The translations under genes were made by a program, and so were the position numbers. Positions 53,771 through 62,148 of a stretch of DNA of 64,000 nucleotides are shown here, in pieces. Below the pieces are notes generated by a model. That model worked only from the letters and a program-made list of their open reading frames with translations, had not been told where the DNA came from and ran no database searches. The DNA comes from Pelagomonas calceolata (Eukaryota > Sar > Pelagophyceae > Pelagomonadales > Pelagomonadaceae), in the NCBI GenBank assembly GCA_918797485.1, contig CAKKNE010000002.1, positions 3,314,501-3,378,500 on the forward strand, given 5' to 3'. Positions within the stretch are counted from its first letter, which is position 1. Each line of letters opens with the position of its first letter.

Positions 53771-54286
53771 ATGTTTCGCGGACGCGGAAACATCCCCCAC
53801 GGCCCCGGACGCGGAAACGCTGTTGGCGGCCGCGGCCGCGGCGGCCGCGGCCGCGGCCGCGGGCACGGGCAGAGGCGGCGGCTGCGGGTAAAGTGCGAGA
53901 TCTGCTGGCGCTGCGGCGGCGCGAAGGAGCGCCTGCCGGGCTGCGGCGGCGAGTACTGCCGGAGCTGCGGCGACCGCGCGAACGCCGTCATCGCGTCGGA
54001 CCTGCGCCGGCGGCAGCGGCGGCGGCGCGAGCTGACGGAGCTCCTGCCCGAGGTCTTCCGGGCCTACCGCGCGCCGCCCGACGTCGTGGGCGTCGTGCTG
54101 CGCTTCGTGGGCTACGACCTGCCCGGGACGGCGCGGCCGCCGGACCGCGACAACCGCCTCGAGCCCTTCCTCCAGGTCGAACGCATTTACTCAGACACGC
54201 CCTATGGAAGCGACAACCCGCCGGCGCCAGTACTACTGCCGGCGCCGCCGGCGCCGCCGGGCCCCGCCCCCCCGCATAACACATAG
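53771..54286 (+). CDS. RGG-type RNA-binding-like protein with a Cys cluster
   Basis: 171 aa. The N-terminus is Arg/Gly-rich (GRGRGGRGRGRGHGQRRR), typical of RNA-binding proteins and of arginine methylation sites. A compact Cys cluster follows, C-x2-C-W-x-C-x2-C-x7-C...C-x2-C-x2-C (KCEICWRCGGAKERLPGC, EYCRSCGD), probably a zinc-binding element. A helical segment (RRRQRRRRELTELLPEVFRA, then PPDVVGVVLRFVGYDLPG) and a Pro-rich tail end the protein. The DNA encoding the RGG is nearly pure GGCCGC repeats. Family not recognised. Confidence 0.6.
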   Translation: MFRGRGNIPHGPGRGNAVGGRGRGGRGRGRGHGQRRRLRVKCEICWRCGGAKERLPGCGGEYCRSCGDRANAVIASDLRRRQRRRRELTELLPEVFRAYRAPPDVVGVVLRFVGYDLPGTARPPDRDNRLEPFLQVERIYSDTPYGSDNPPAPVLLPAPPAPPGPAPPHNT

Positions 54287-54291
54287 ACAAC

Positions 54292-55959
54292 CTACTCTTT
54301 CCTGGCCGATAACAGGGCATCCACGATATGCGCCTTCTCCAGCGCCGTGGAAACGTCCACGCCTCTTTCGCGGGCGAGCTTCTTGAGCTGGCCCACGGAG
54401 AGTTCCAACAACTCTTCCCTCGACGCGGGCTCCGGCGCAGCGGGGGCGGGAGCGGCCGACGGGGCCGCTGCCCCGCCAATGGTGTCCCGGAGCGCCTGCA
54501 CGGCGTTCCCGGAGTACCCGGACGCGGCGGCTGCCGCGCGGAAGGCGCGGCCGACGATCGCGAGGCCCCGCGCGCGCGCCAGCCGCGTCTCCCGCGGGGC
54601 GCCGTGGTCGTTGAGGACCTTGTGGCACGCGACGCGCAGCGTCGTCTCCACGTCCACGACGGTGAGCCGCCACATGACCTCGAGCATCGAGAGCGTCAGT
54701 TCGGACTCGCGTTTCTGCTTGGACGCCGCGGCGGCCGCCGCGTCGAGCGTCGCCTCGCGCTTTTCCGCGCACCGCGCCGCGAGCGACCGGCCGCCCGCTT
54801 TGCCGAGCGACCGCGCCGTCGCGAGGCGCGTGCCGAGCGCGTGCGCGCGCCGCCGCAGCGCGAAGGCGCCGCGGGCCCCGGCGCCGCGCGCGGCCCGGGC
54901 CCCGCCCGCCATCTCGTAGGCGTAGCCGACGACGTCCAGCAGCGCCGCGCCGAACGCGTTCGAGGCCAGGTCCTGCGCGAGCGGCTTCAACGAAACCTCG
55001 AACGCCGCCTCGTCCAAGCGCCCGGACGCGTAGGGATCCAGGAGGTCGACGACTTTCGCCGCGCAGCCGACCTCGCGCTTCCGCTGGAGGTAGGCGCGCT
55101 CCTCGTCCGGCACGTCCGTGTCGTCCTGCTCCTCCTGCGCGAGCTGGGCCAGCTGCAGCTCGCCGACGAAGTCCTCGAACTTCGCCGACCCGAAGACGAC
55201 GGCGAAGAGCGTCGTCGAGTCGAGCGCCGGGACGTCGCCCGCGTCGCCGGACGCGTCGTAGCGAGCCCGCGCCTGCGGGTTCGACAGGACCTGGTAGGCC
55301 GCGCCTATTTTTTGAAACTTCGCGGCCGCGTCGGCGTCGCCGGGGTGCTTGTCCGGGTGGCACTGGAGCGCCTTCTTGTAGTAGCTCTTCTTGATCCGGG
55401 CCGCGGACGCGTCCGGCGGCACGTCCAGGACGTCGTAGAACTCCGTCGAGGCGACGTTTGTGGAAGGGGCGAAGAGGCCGCTCCCCTTCTTGAAGGCGGC
55501 CTTCTCCTCCCTCTGTCGCTTGCGCGCGGCGGCGAACGCGGCGTCGGGGTCGATCGCGTCGACCGCGTCCCTCTCCCGCCCGAGGTCGTAGAACTGCCAC
55601 GACGTGCCGTCCCACTCCTTGCCCACGACCGTGGCTTGGATCGCGACCGGCGTCGCTCCAATCCCCCTGCCTAGGTCGTAGACGCCCTGCGCGACGCCGA
55701 TCAGGGGCAGCGCCACGAGCCCGACGACGCCCTGCGCGCAGCCGCCCGCGAACCCTTTGATGCCGCTCTCGCGCGCCCCCATCACCGGCGCCGCCAGCGT
55801 CATGGCCACGCCGCCGACCGCCCCCACCAACACGCTCCGGATGCACCGATACAGGCCGTCGCCCGCGTGCCGCGGCGGCGTCTTCGAGCCGATGCCCACG
55901 GCCGTGAGGTCGAACGTCTCCTCGTCCTCCTTTTTCTCCTCTTCAGCCCTCATTTCCAT
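54292..55959 (-). CDS. J-protein with DnaJ-X domain and SAP-like C-terminus
   Basis: 555 aa. An N-terminal hydrophobic-glycine region (about 35-110; IRSVLVGAVGGVAMTLAAPV, IKGFAGGCAQGVVGLVALPL) resembles the membrane-inserting or lipid-binding region seen in VPS13-like and related proteins. The J domain is at about 178-240 (FYDVLDVPPDASAARIKKSY, QCHPDKHPGDADAAAKFQKI) with HPD intact. The DnaJ-X domain follows (LFAVVFGSAKFEDFVGELQL onward). The last 45 residues (LSVGQLKKLARERGVDVSTA) resemble a SAP-like helix-turn-helix. An upstream ATG at 56063 starts a coiled coil (MADDDEDLARQVREQQEQLR) one base out of frame, so the gene may begin there with a missed intron or indel. Confidence 0.8.
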   Translation of the reverse strand: MEMRAEEEKKEDEETFDLTAVGIGSKTPPRHAGDGLYRCIRSVLVGAVGGVAMTLAAPVMGARESGIKGFAGGCAQGVVGLVALPLIGVAQGVYDLGRGIGATPVAIQATVVGKEWDGTSWQFYDLGRERDAVDAIDPDAAFAAARKRQREEKAAFKKGSGLFAPSTNVASTEFYDVLDVPPDASAARIKKSYYKKALQCHPDKHPGDADAAAKFQKIGAAYQVLSNPQARARYDASGDAGDVPALDSTTLFAVVFGSAKFEDFVGELQLAQLAQEEQDDTDVPDEERAYLQRKREVGCAAKVVDLLDPYASGRLDEAAFEVSLKPLAQDLASNAFGAALLDVVGYAYEMAGGARAARGAGARGAFALRRRAHALGTRLATARSLGKAGGRSLAARCAEKREATLDAAAAAASKQKRESELTLSMLEVMWRLTVVDVETTLRVACHKVLNDHGAPRETRLARARGLAIVGRAFRAAAAASGYSGNAVQALRDTIGGAAAPSAAPAPAAPEPASREELLELSVGQLKKLARERGVDVSTALEKAHIVDALLSARKE

Positions 55960-56063
55960 TGATGTTTGGAGGCGCTGGGCCTCGGCCAGGCCGCCTGGAG
56001 CTCCCTGAGTTGCTCCTGCTGCTCGCGCACTTGTCGCGCCAGGTCCTCGTCGTCGTCGGCCAT

Positions 56064-57365
56064 GGCTGAGGCTGCCCTGAGGCTGCCAATTTTATGCTGG
56101 CTCGGCTGCGAAGGCCAGCGCCGGAGGGGGTGTGTACTACAGGCTGATGTGTGTGGTCGCCTGGATCAGGCCTACGGCGAACCGGTCCGGGGCCCGAGCG
56201 AGACCTGCAGCGCGTTCGCCGCAATGAGCAGTGCCGCCGTCGCGACTCGCGACCAGGGCCTATAAACGTAATCGTAACCTTAGTAGTCGGAGGGGAGGGG
56301 TCGCGCGGGGAAAGGGATGGGGGAGGGAAGGGGTAAGGGCGGGGTAGGACGGGGGAAGGGGAGGGGGTCGACTCGGTTACTGGGGGTGCTGCCCGCGGCG
56401 CGGCCCCGGGGCCGGCACCGTCGACCGCGGTCGGGTACCACCCACGTGCAAGACCCTCCCTTCTACCGACTACAAGAGCTCCGGGTGGTCTGAGATAGTG
56501 GTCGAAATCCGGGGTCCGACTACTTCCCGACTACTTCAGCCAGGGGGCCGGGGCCTTCCCACGCTGCCCAGTTCATCCTGGGGCCGTTACCAGGCCATGT
56601 CTAGGTCAAAGGACCAGTAAATGGAGCCTCGGATACATTTCCGGGCGTGGTATCGCCGAAAGTACCAAAATTTTGCGGGTATGGATAATTCCTAGGAACT
56701 CGGGGGATTGATCCAGCTCGGAGAGATACGTCGAAAACCGGTCTAAAACTAGACCGACTAGAAGACGACTACGAAGGCCTCTGAGGCGTCGCACGTGGGT
56801 GGTACCCCCACGCGGTCGACCGTGCCGGCCCCGGGGGCGCGGCGGCGTCAGGTACTAGGTGTCCATCGGACCATCGCGTGGCCCGCACGTGCGCTCGAAG
56901 AAGTCCGGAGACTCCGACACGCGGCGGCGCACGCGGGACCGCTCCTGGGCCGCGGCTTCGGCCGCGGCTGCGGCGCCGCGGCCGTCGTGGCCGAAGAGGC
57001 CGCGGAAGATGCCGTCGGGCGCCGCGGCGCGGGGCCACCGACCGGCGCGAGGAGAGACATTCGATCGTGGATGGCGCAGGCGCCGTCGACAGTGGTGCGT
57101 TCACCAGCTCTTTGCGGGGCGCTTCCAAGGCAACGACCGAGCCTATCAAAAGCGGAGAGTCGGTGTGAAAACCACGCCGTCGCGACGTTGTATGAACGGA
57201 GCGAAAGGTGAGTGGGTAGGCGGCGCTCGAGGTCAGCGCATGAGATCGAAAAACGCAAACGGATCCGCAACCAGACGCGCAGCGAACGCAGTGCTCGAAA
57301 GCGCCAGCGCGAACGTTGTTCGTAAGGAGTAACTATACATAAATAAAATTTCTATCAGTCTTTAC
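56064..57365. other. Gene-poor stretch with an inverted-repeat element
   Basis: About 1.3 kb. It holds a strongly G-rich tract on the plus strand (56276-56371) that could form quadruplexes, the inverted-repeat element 56399-56841, and overlapping ORFs at 56848-57332 on both strands, none with recognisable protein character. Confidence 0.45.
56399..56841. mobile_element. 443-bp element with 51-bp terminal inverted repeats (MITE-like)
   Basis: Left arm 56399-56449 and right arm 56791-56841 are reverse complements with about six mismatches. The shared core includes CCCCGGGGCCGGCAC and GGTACCACCCACGTGC. The 341-bp interior has no ORF. I could not identify a clear target duplication. It may be a non-autonomous DNA transposon or a regulatory hairpin. 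Confidence 0.6.
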
Positions 57366-58043
57366 CTAACGAGGTGCCGCAGCGGCAGCAAGCAGCGCCC
57401 CAAGCGCGTCGATGCAGTCCGACAGGGCAACGACGACGTCGAGCCCCGGGTCGGCGCTCGTCTGGCGGCGCTCGGCGGCGTTGTTCGCCATCGACGGCCC
57501 GCCCGGCACGACAAAGATCAAACCAGTCGCCGTCAGGGCGCCGACGGCAGCGGTGGAAAGCTCGGACGGCCGGTCGGCGGCGGTCTGGGCGCGGGCGAAT
57601 GCGCGGCTCGCCCGCGAGAGCGCCTCCTGCGCGACGAAGGCGTCCGGCGCGGAGTCAACCAGCACGGTGCCCGAAAGCCGCAGCGTCCGCTCGGTCACGG
57701 TCTCGCGCAGCCGCGAAAAGACGGCGTCGCCGGGGTCGCCTTGCTCCGCCGCCCGCCGCGCGTCGCGCAGCGCGTCCACAGCCTCCGCGACGGCGCTACG
57801 CGCCGCGGCCACGTCGCCCGGCAGCGCGTCGGGGTCGCGCGTCGGCTTCACGTACACCATGTTTCCCGTCTCCCAGAACTGGCCCTTGAGATTGAGCGGG
57901 TTGAACGGCTTCTCGGCGCACGCCGGCAACGCGGCGGCCGCGGTCGCGGCAGCGGCGGCCTCGCAGAGCGTGCGCCGCGCCATCGGTGCGAGAGCTGTCG
58001 TCGTCTGGAGTGCCACGAGGAATAAACTCGTGCGGAGCAGCAT
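57366..58043 (-). CDS. Probable plastid thylakoid-lumen protein, family unknown
   Basis: 225 aa from ATG 58043. A signal peptide with a plastid-type cleavage site (MLLRTSLFLVALQTTTALAP) is followed by ARRTLCEAAAAATAAAALPA, a twin-arginine and hydrophobic stretch that looks like a lumen-targeting signal. The mature part begins near FNPLNLKGQFWETGNMVYVK and is mostly helical (SAVAEAVDALRDARRAAEQG, REALSRASRAFARA-like), compatible with a PsbQ-like four-helix bundle but without convincing motifs. The longer ORF start (58097) lies before this presequence and is unlikely. Palindrome copy 58163 lies 120 bp upstream. Confidence 0.65.
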   Translation of the reverse strand: MLLRTSLFLVALQTTTALAPMARRTLCEAAAAATAAAALPACAEKPFNPLNLKGQFWETGNMVYVKPTRDPDALPGDVAAARSAVAEAVDALRDARRAAEQGDPGDAVFSRLRETVTERTLRLSGTVLVDSAPDAFVAQEALSRASRAFARAQTAADRPSELSTAAVGALTATGLIFVVPGGPSMANNAAERRQTSADPGLDVVVALSDCIDALGALLAAAAAPR

Positions 58044-58162
58044 GGCTGCAGGCTGGTGCAGCTGGGCTGGTGCTGCACGCAAAAGCACAGCCAACAAGAG
58101 TCGCTAATTGAACTATCGCTGCTGCAGCTCGGATTGGAGCACCCAGGCTGCTAAAATCATGG

Positions 58163-58187
58163 GCTAGCGGCCTGTAAAGACACTAGC
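58163..58187 (-). repeat. Dispersed promoter palindrome, copy 19
   Basis: A 25-bp copy with one extra A in the core, between the lumen-protein and DUF5765-like genes. Confidence 0.72.
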
Positions 58188-58265
58188 AAACAGGCACGGG
58201 TTTCTCGCGCCGCCAGCCCAAAAAAGGCAGCCCCCACGCACGCCACCGCAGCAAGAGCAAGCACA

Positions 58266-59135
58266 ATGTGCTGGAACCAGCAGACCTCGGCGGCCTTCAC
58301 GGCCCTGGGCCTCGCCGCCGCCTGGGCCGTCCACCGGGCGACGGGAAACACAAAGATGACGGCCGCCATCCTCTTCTTCTGCCTCATGGAGCTCCTGCAG
58401 TCGGTGCAGTACTTTTTTATTGCGGACCGGCTGGGGGACCCGGCATGCTTCAATAAAATAAACCAAATCTTAACGCTCGTCGGGTACTTGCACATCCAGC
58501 TCCAGCCCTACTTCACGAACCTCTACCTGCAGGCCTTCCGGCCGAGCACGGGCAAGGCCAAGAAGAACGAGCACGTCGCCTGGGCCCTCGTGCAGAAGCT
58601 GTGCCTGGCGCAGTGCGCGCTCGGCCTTTCGAGGGTTCTACTCTCGCCGTCGCTCTGGGACCGGTCCCGGCTCTCCGCCCAAGAGGAATCCTACTACGCG
58701 GCGACGCGGGACTGGCTCGAGGGCCCGGAGCTCTGCACGTACCGGGGCGCCGTCCACCTCGCGTGGTCGATCCCGCTCCAGCGGCCGGGCTACTTCGTGC
58801 CCGCGATGGGCCTCCACGCGTTCCTGATGTTCGTGCCGGTCCTGTGCATCGGGGGCCTCGCGGAATTAGATTCCGTGGCCTTCCTCATGGGCACGGGACC
58901 CATATTATCGATGTACCTCACGCGCAACGCGCACGAGCAGGCCTCGATCTGGTGCTTTTTTAGCACGATGCAGTGCGCCATCGGCGCGGCGTCGGCCGTG
59001 CTCCAGCACCGCTCCGCCTCGTCAAAAACGCCTCAAAACCCCTACGAGACGCGGCCCCGTTTGAAGAACACGGCGACGCCGTCGAAGCAGCCCGCGCGCC
59101 GCGCGCGGAAAGCTGTCGACTACAGCGAGGACTAA
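58266..59135 (+). CDS. Multi-pass membrane protein, DUF5765-like
   Basis: 289 aa with six or seven predicted helices, from an N-terminus MCWNQQTSAAFTALGLAAAW. The MCW start followed by alternating helices, a conserved HIQLQPYFTNLYL segment and a helix with SMYLTRNAHEQASIWCFFS fits, from memory, the DUF5765 family found in algae and some of their viruses. Function is unknown in that family. The C-terminal 45 residues are basic and cytoplasmic. The gene stops only 2 bp from the convergent uL23m gene. I see no virus-like neighbours, so I treat it as a host gene. Confidence 0.68.
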   Translation: MCWNQQTSAAFTALGLAAAWAVHRATGNTKMTAAILFFCLMELLQSVQYFFIADRLGDPACFNKINQILTLVGYLHIQLQPYFTNLYLQAFRPSTGKAKKNEHVAWALVQKLCLAQCALGLSRVLLSPSLWDRSRLSAQEESYYAATRDWLEGPELCTYRGAVHLAWSIPLQRPGYFVPAMGLHAFLMFVPVLCIGGLAELDSVAFLMGTGPILSMYLTRNAHEQASIWCFFSTMQCAIGAASAVLQHRSASSKTPQNPYETRPRLKNTATPSKQPARRARKAVDYSED

Positions 59136-59137
59136 CT

Positions 59138-59509
59138 TTAATCTGAGGGCTTATACACGACGGCCCCCCGCTCGAAGGTCACGACGGCGCGCTTGTAGTT
59201 CGGCCGGCTCACGTGGAACATGGCGCGCTTGCCCTGGATGCGCCGGTACCCGCCATAAAAGTTGTCGGTCATGACCTTCTTCACGGGCAACCCATAAATG
59301 GTTTGGAGGTACTCCTTCACCTCGAGCTTGTTCATCCGCGGCGCTATCCTAAAGACGGCCTGCACCGGCCGCGTCTTGTGGCCGAGGAAGCGCACATTAA
59401 TCAAGGTCATGAAGAGGTTCGGGAAGAACTCGAAGCGCGGCATCGCTGCGTCGGCGTCCCGCGCGCTCGACGCTGCCGCAGGGCCGGTGTTGCGCCTCAG
59501 CGCTTGCAC
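59138..59509 (-). CDS. Ribosomal protein uL23, mitochondrial type
   Basis: 123 aa. Core blocks: RPVQAVFRIAPRMNKLEVKE, YLQTIYGLPVKKVMTDNFYG, a basic loop, then NYKRAVVTFERGAVVY. The M-N-K-x-E-V/I-K-E-Y-L motif and the I-Y-x-x-x-V-x-x-V pattern are those of uL23m, which lines the peptide exit on the large mitoribosomal subunit. The first 22 residues (MQALRRNTGPAAASSARDAD) look like a mitochondrial presequence, so I keep ATG 59509 rather than Met 23 (59443). Confidence 0.82.
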   Translation of the reverse strand: MQALRRNTGPAAASSARDADAAMPRFEFFPNLFMTLINVRFLGHKTRPVQAVFRIAPRMNKLEVKEYLQTIYGLPVKKVMTDNFYGGYRRIQGKRAMFHVSRPNYKRAVVTFERGAVVYKPSD

Positions 59510-59642
59510 AGCGATCGCGAAAACGTCGCTACGAGTTATGCGTATACTGTAGTCTCCTTGGTCCTGGGTGCAGCGGTGAGTTCTGCACTGCTGCGCTGCT
59601 TACAGTAAGCTGAGCTGAGCAGACGGGTTTGCTTGCTAGGTG

Positions 59643-59666
59643 CCTAGTGTCTTACAGGCCGCTAGC
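59643..59666 (+). repeat. Dispersed promoter palindrome, copy 20
   Basis: A 24-bp copy with GCCTAG in place of GCTAG at the left, between the divergent uL23m and sulfotransferase genes. Confidence 0.72.
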
Positions 59667-59794
59667 TGCAGGGCGCGGCGCGGGGGCTCATTTTAGCGTG
59701 CCAGGGGCGAAAAGGTGACAGGGACAACGCTGTTTGGGCTTAGTGGTACGCTGAGGCATAACCGAACAAGCGGTGCGGGCTAGCACGACACCTA

Positions 59795-60781
59795 ATGGGC
59801 GCCAAGCGCGAGCCGCAGCGGCGCTGGCACCGCAAGCTCGCCGCCGCCGCGTGCGCACTAGCGCTGGCCACGCTCGCGCTGCGCTTGGCCGCGTCGCGGC
59901 CGGGCGCCGCGCAGCACTGGCTCGCGTCGGTCAACATCGAACAACGAGCGGGCGTGCCCCGGAGGTGCGGCTCCGACGGGCGAGCCACTTATGCGTGGAT
60001 GAACCCGGTCCAATTCAACCGGACGTTCACGCGCGCGCGGGGCACGGCGCTGTTTCTGGTGGGCTGCGGCCACTCGGGGACGACGCCGCTGACCGCGCTG
60101 CTGCAGCGCCACCCCGGCGTCTTCGTCTACGCGCCGTCCGCGGACCTGGAGTACGCGATCAAGCCGGACAGCTTCTCCCCACTACTGGGGTCGTCTCAAA
60201 ACGACCGGGCGACCTTGGACCGCCTCGCACGCGGCAACGCGTGGCTCGTGAAGAGTCCCTCGAACGTCTGCCGGCTGGGCTACATCCTGATGCACGTGCC
60301 GTCGGCGCGCGTCGTCGCGTTGGTGAGAGACGGGCGCGACGTCATGTTGAGTTTGATGGAGCGGTACCCGGACGCGGACCCCGCGGGCGACTTGTGTCTC
60401 GGGCGGTGGGTCCACGACAACACTGCATTATTACTGTACGAGCGGGACCCGCGGCTCCTGATCGAGCGGTACGAGGACCTCTTCGAGGGCGCGCCGCGGT
60501 ACCCGTCCCTCCGGCGGATTTTGGGGCACTACGGCGTCACCTATGATAACGTCGCGGACCTGATGGCGCGCCCCGCGAGCGACGCGCATGGGTCCACGTC
60601 CGCCAAGGCGTCCGCGGCGCACACGCGCCTGCGCGCGCAACAGGTGTCGAAGCCGCTCCGCACGGCCGCGCCGCGCTGGCCCGCGGAGCTGAGCCCCGCC
60701 CTGAAGCGGACCTTCAAGCGGGACAAGGCGGCCGTGAGGCTGCTCGTGCGGTTCGGCTACGCGAACGATAGTAATTGGTAA
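59795..60781 (+). CDS. Type II membrane sulfotransferase
   Basis: 328 aa. A single N-terminal anchor helix (about 9-27; LAAAACALALATLALRLA) after a short basic tail suggests a Golgi type II protein. The PAPS-binding 5' loop is FLVGCGHSGTTPLTALLQRH, and the 3'-phosphate region is KSPSNVCRLGYI then ARVVALVRDGRDVMLSLMER, with R and S in sulfotransferase spacing. The WLVKSPSN Lys-Ser block is also typical. It probably transfers sulfate to a carbohydrate or protein; the acceptor is unknown. The stop is 3 bp from the convergent DenD-like gene. Confidence 0.8.
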   Translation: MGAKREPQRRWHRKLAAAACALALATLALRLAASRPGAAQHWLASVNIEQRAGVPRRCGSDGRATYAWMNPVQFNRTFTRARGTALFLVGCGHSGTTPLTALLQRHPGVFVYAPSADLEYAIKPDSFSPLLGSSQNDRATLDRLARGNAWLVKSPSNVCRLGYILMHVPSARVVALVRDGRDVMLSLMERYPDADPAGDLCLGRWVHDNTALLLYERDPRLLIERYEDLFEGAPRYPSLRRILGHYGVTYDNVADLMARPASDAHGSTSAKASAAHTRLRAQQVSKPLRTAAPRWPAELSPALKRTFKRDKAAVRLLVRFGYANDSNW

Positions 60782-60784
60782 TTG

Positions 60785-61702
60785 TTAGTTGAGCTCGTCC
60801 TCGATGTGGCTGCGGACCATGGCGTCGATGGAACACGCGTCCGGAAAGCCCATGGCCGCGGCCTTGGACGTGTCGAAGCGCGCCGGCCACGTGCCGACGA
60901 TGGCCGCCACGGCCGGGTCGGGCACGAAGTCCACGAGCCCCCGGTCGCCGCCGTGCCGCGCGAGCGCCGCCAGCATCTCCTCGACGGACACCGTGACGCC
61001 GGGCGCGTTCACGCAGCGGTAGTCGCCAAAGGCCGCGCCGTCCACGTCCAGCGCGTGCTCCAGCGACCGCAGCGCGCTCCGCGGCGACGCGAGCCAGAGG
61101 TCCGTGTCGAGGTCCATGGGGCACACGGCCCTCTGGCCCGCCAGCGGCTCGCGGAGGATCGACGACGCGAAGCCGGAGGCGGCCGCGTTCGGCGCGCCGG
61201 GCCGGATCGAAATCGTGGGCAGGCGGACGGACCGCCCGTCGACGAAGCCCTTCCGCGAGTAGTCGTTGACCAGCAGCTCGCCGATGGCCTTCTGCGCGCC
61301 GTACGAGTTGAGCGGCGTCGTCGGCGTCGCGTCGTCGGCCGCGTCCGTGGCCCCGAAGACCGCCAGCGAGCTCGCGAAGACGAACTTGGGCGGCTGCGCG
61401 CACCTGGCGCGGCAGGCCTCGAGCGTCCCCCTCAAACCGTCGACGTTCACGCGGTAGCCCAAATCAAAATCCCGCTCGGCGCCGCTGCTCACGACGGCCG
61501 CCAAATGAACGACGGCCCGCGTGTCGCTCGCGATCGCGGCTCCCAACGTCTCCTCGAGCGGGCCGACGAGGGCGCGGCCGCCGGCCGGCACGACGGGCGG
61601 TTCTATTTGGTCGCAGAGTACGACTTGCGCCCCGCGCTTCGCCAGGTTTTGCGCCAGCCGGTTGCCTAAAAATCCCGCCGCGCCCGTCACGACGACGGAC
61701 AT
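60785..61702 (-). CDS. denD: Extended SDR, D-erythronate dehydrogenase-like
   Basis: 305 aa. The Rossmann start is VVVTGAAGFLGNRLAQNLAK (T-G-x-x-G-F-L-G, NAD-binding). The catalytic Ser is in FASSLAVFGATDA and the Y-x-x-x-K is in NSYGAQKAIGELL. The following blocks, GFVDGRSVRLPTISIRPGAP and ASGFASSILREPLAG, match the DenD/PAN-type subfamily that oxidises D-erythronate to 2-oxo-tetronate in bacteria. A different sugar-acid substrate is possible. No targeting peptide is visible. Upstream, at 61851, is a palindrome copy. Confidence 0.82.
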   Translation of the reverse strand: MSVVVTGAAGFLGNRLAQNLAKRGAQVVLCDQIEPPVVPAGGRALVGPLEETLGAAIASDTRAVVHLAAVVSSGAERDFDLGYRVNVDGLRGTLEACRARCAQPPKFVFASSLAVFGATDAADDATPTTPLNSYGAQKAIGELLVNDYSRKGFVDGRSVRLPTISIRPGAPNAAASGFASSILREPLAGQRAVCPMDLDTDLWLASPRSALRSLEHALDVDGAAFGDYRCVNAPGVTVSVEEMLAALARHGGDRGLVDFVPDPAVAAIVGTWPARFDTSKAAAMGFPDACSIDAMVRSHIEDELN

Positions 61703-61850
61703 GACTTGCAGCTAGGGGTCGGTCAGCAATGCTGCAGGATAGCAACCGCTGCTGCCTCTTGCAAGGCTGGTTGCTGCGACTCAGGAGATCGCACAGCCTC
61801 TTGCAACGCCTCCAGGTTGACTGCCCAGGCGAGTCGTCGCAATAACCTGG

Positions 61851-61872
61851 GCTAGCGGAGTGAGGCACTAGC
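61851..61872 (-). repeat. Dispersed promoter palindrome, copy 21
   Basis: A 22-bp copy with a shortened core (GAGTGAGGCACTAG), 149 bp upstream of the denD-like start. Confidence 0.6.
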
Positions 61873-61877
61873 GAGCT

Positions 61878-62093
61878 CAGCCGGACGGGTGGGCCCGGGG
61901 GGAGCGGGAGGGGTACGGGGGACCCCGCGACGTAACTAGCCTGAGCCTGAGCTCAGCCCTTGCGTCCTAGTCCACTAGTCCTAGCACCGTAACATCGACT
62001 GCGTCCTAGTCCAGCCGGACGGGTGGGCCCGGGGGGAGCGGGAGGGGTACGGGGAACCCTGCGACGTAACTAGCCTCAGCCTTAGCCCTTAGC
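61878..62093. repeat. Direct repeat, about 83 bp, spaced 134 bp
   Basis: The unit starting CAGCCGGACGGGTGGGCCCG occurs at 61878 and again at 62012, with few differences up to GACGTAACTAGCCT and beyond. The piece between the units also repeats GCGTCCTAGTCC. Confidence 0.85.
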
Positions 62094-62148
62094 TGTTTTC
62101 CCGACACGTTCGGACCCTCTCCTTACTGATATATAGGGCGGGGAGCGC

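Larger units (their letters stand above)
61703..62148. other. Spacer with palindrome and 134-bp-spaced direct repeat
   Basis: A 446-bp region. It has one palindrome (61851-61872), a G-rich direct repeat (61878-62093) and a CTGCTG/TTGCAAG-rich leader before the denD-like gene. Confidence 0.55.

Noticed and set aside
54233-55846. 537-aa minus ORF overlapping the J-X protein
   Set aside because: The alternative frame lacks the HPD J domain and is Arg/Gly-rich throughout.
56848-57332. Overlapping ORFs on both strands in the 57-kb gap
   Set aside because: Both have extreme Arg/Ala/Ser content and no motifs, so I cannot choose one as a gene.
58266-59135. Virus origin for the DUF5765-like gene
   Set aside because: The family also occurs in algal viruses, but base composition and neighbours here are those of the host and no other virus-like gene is near.
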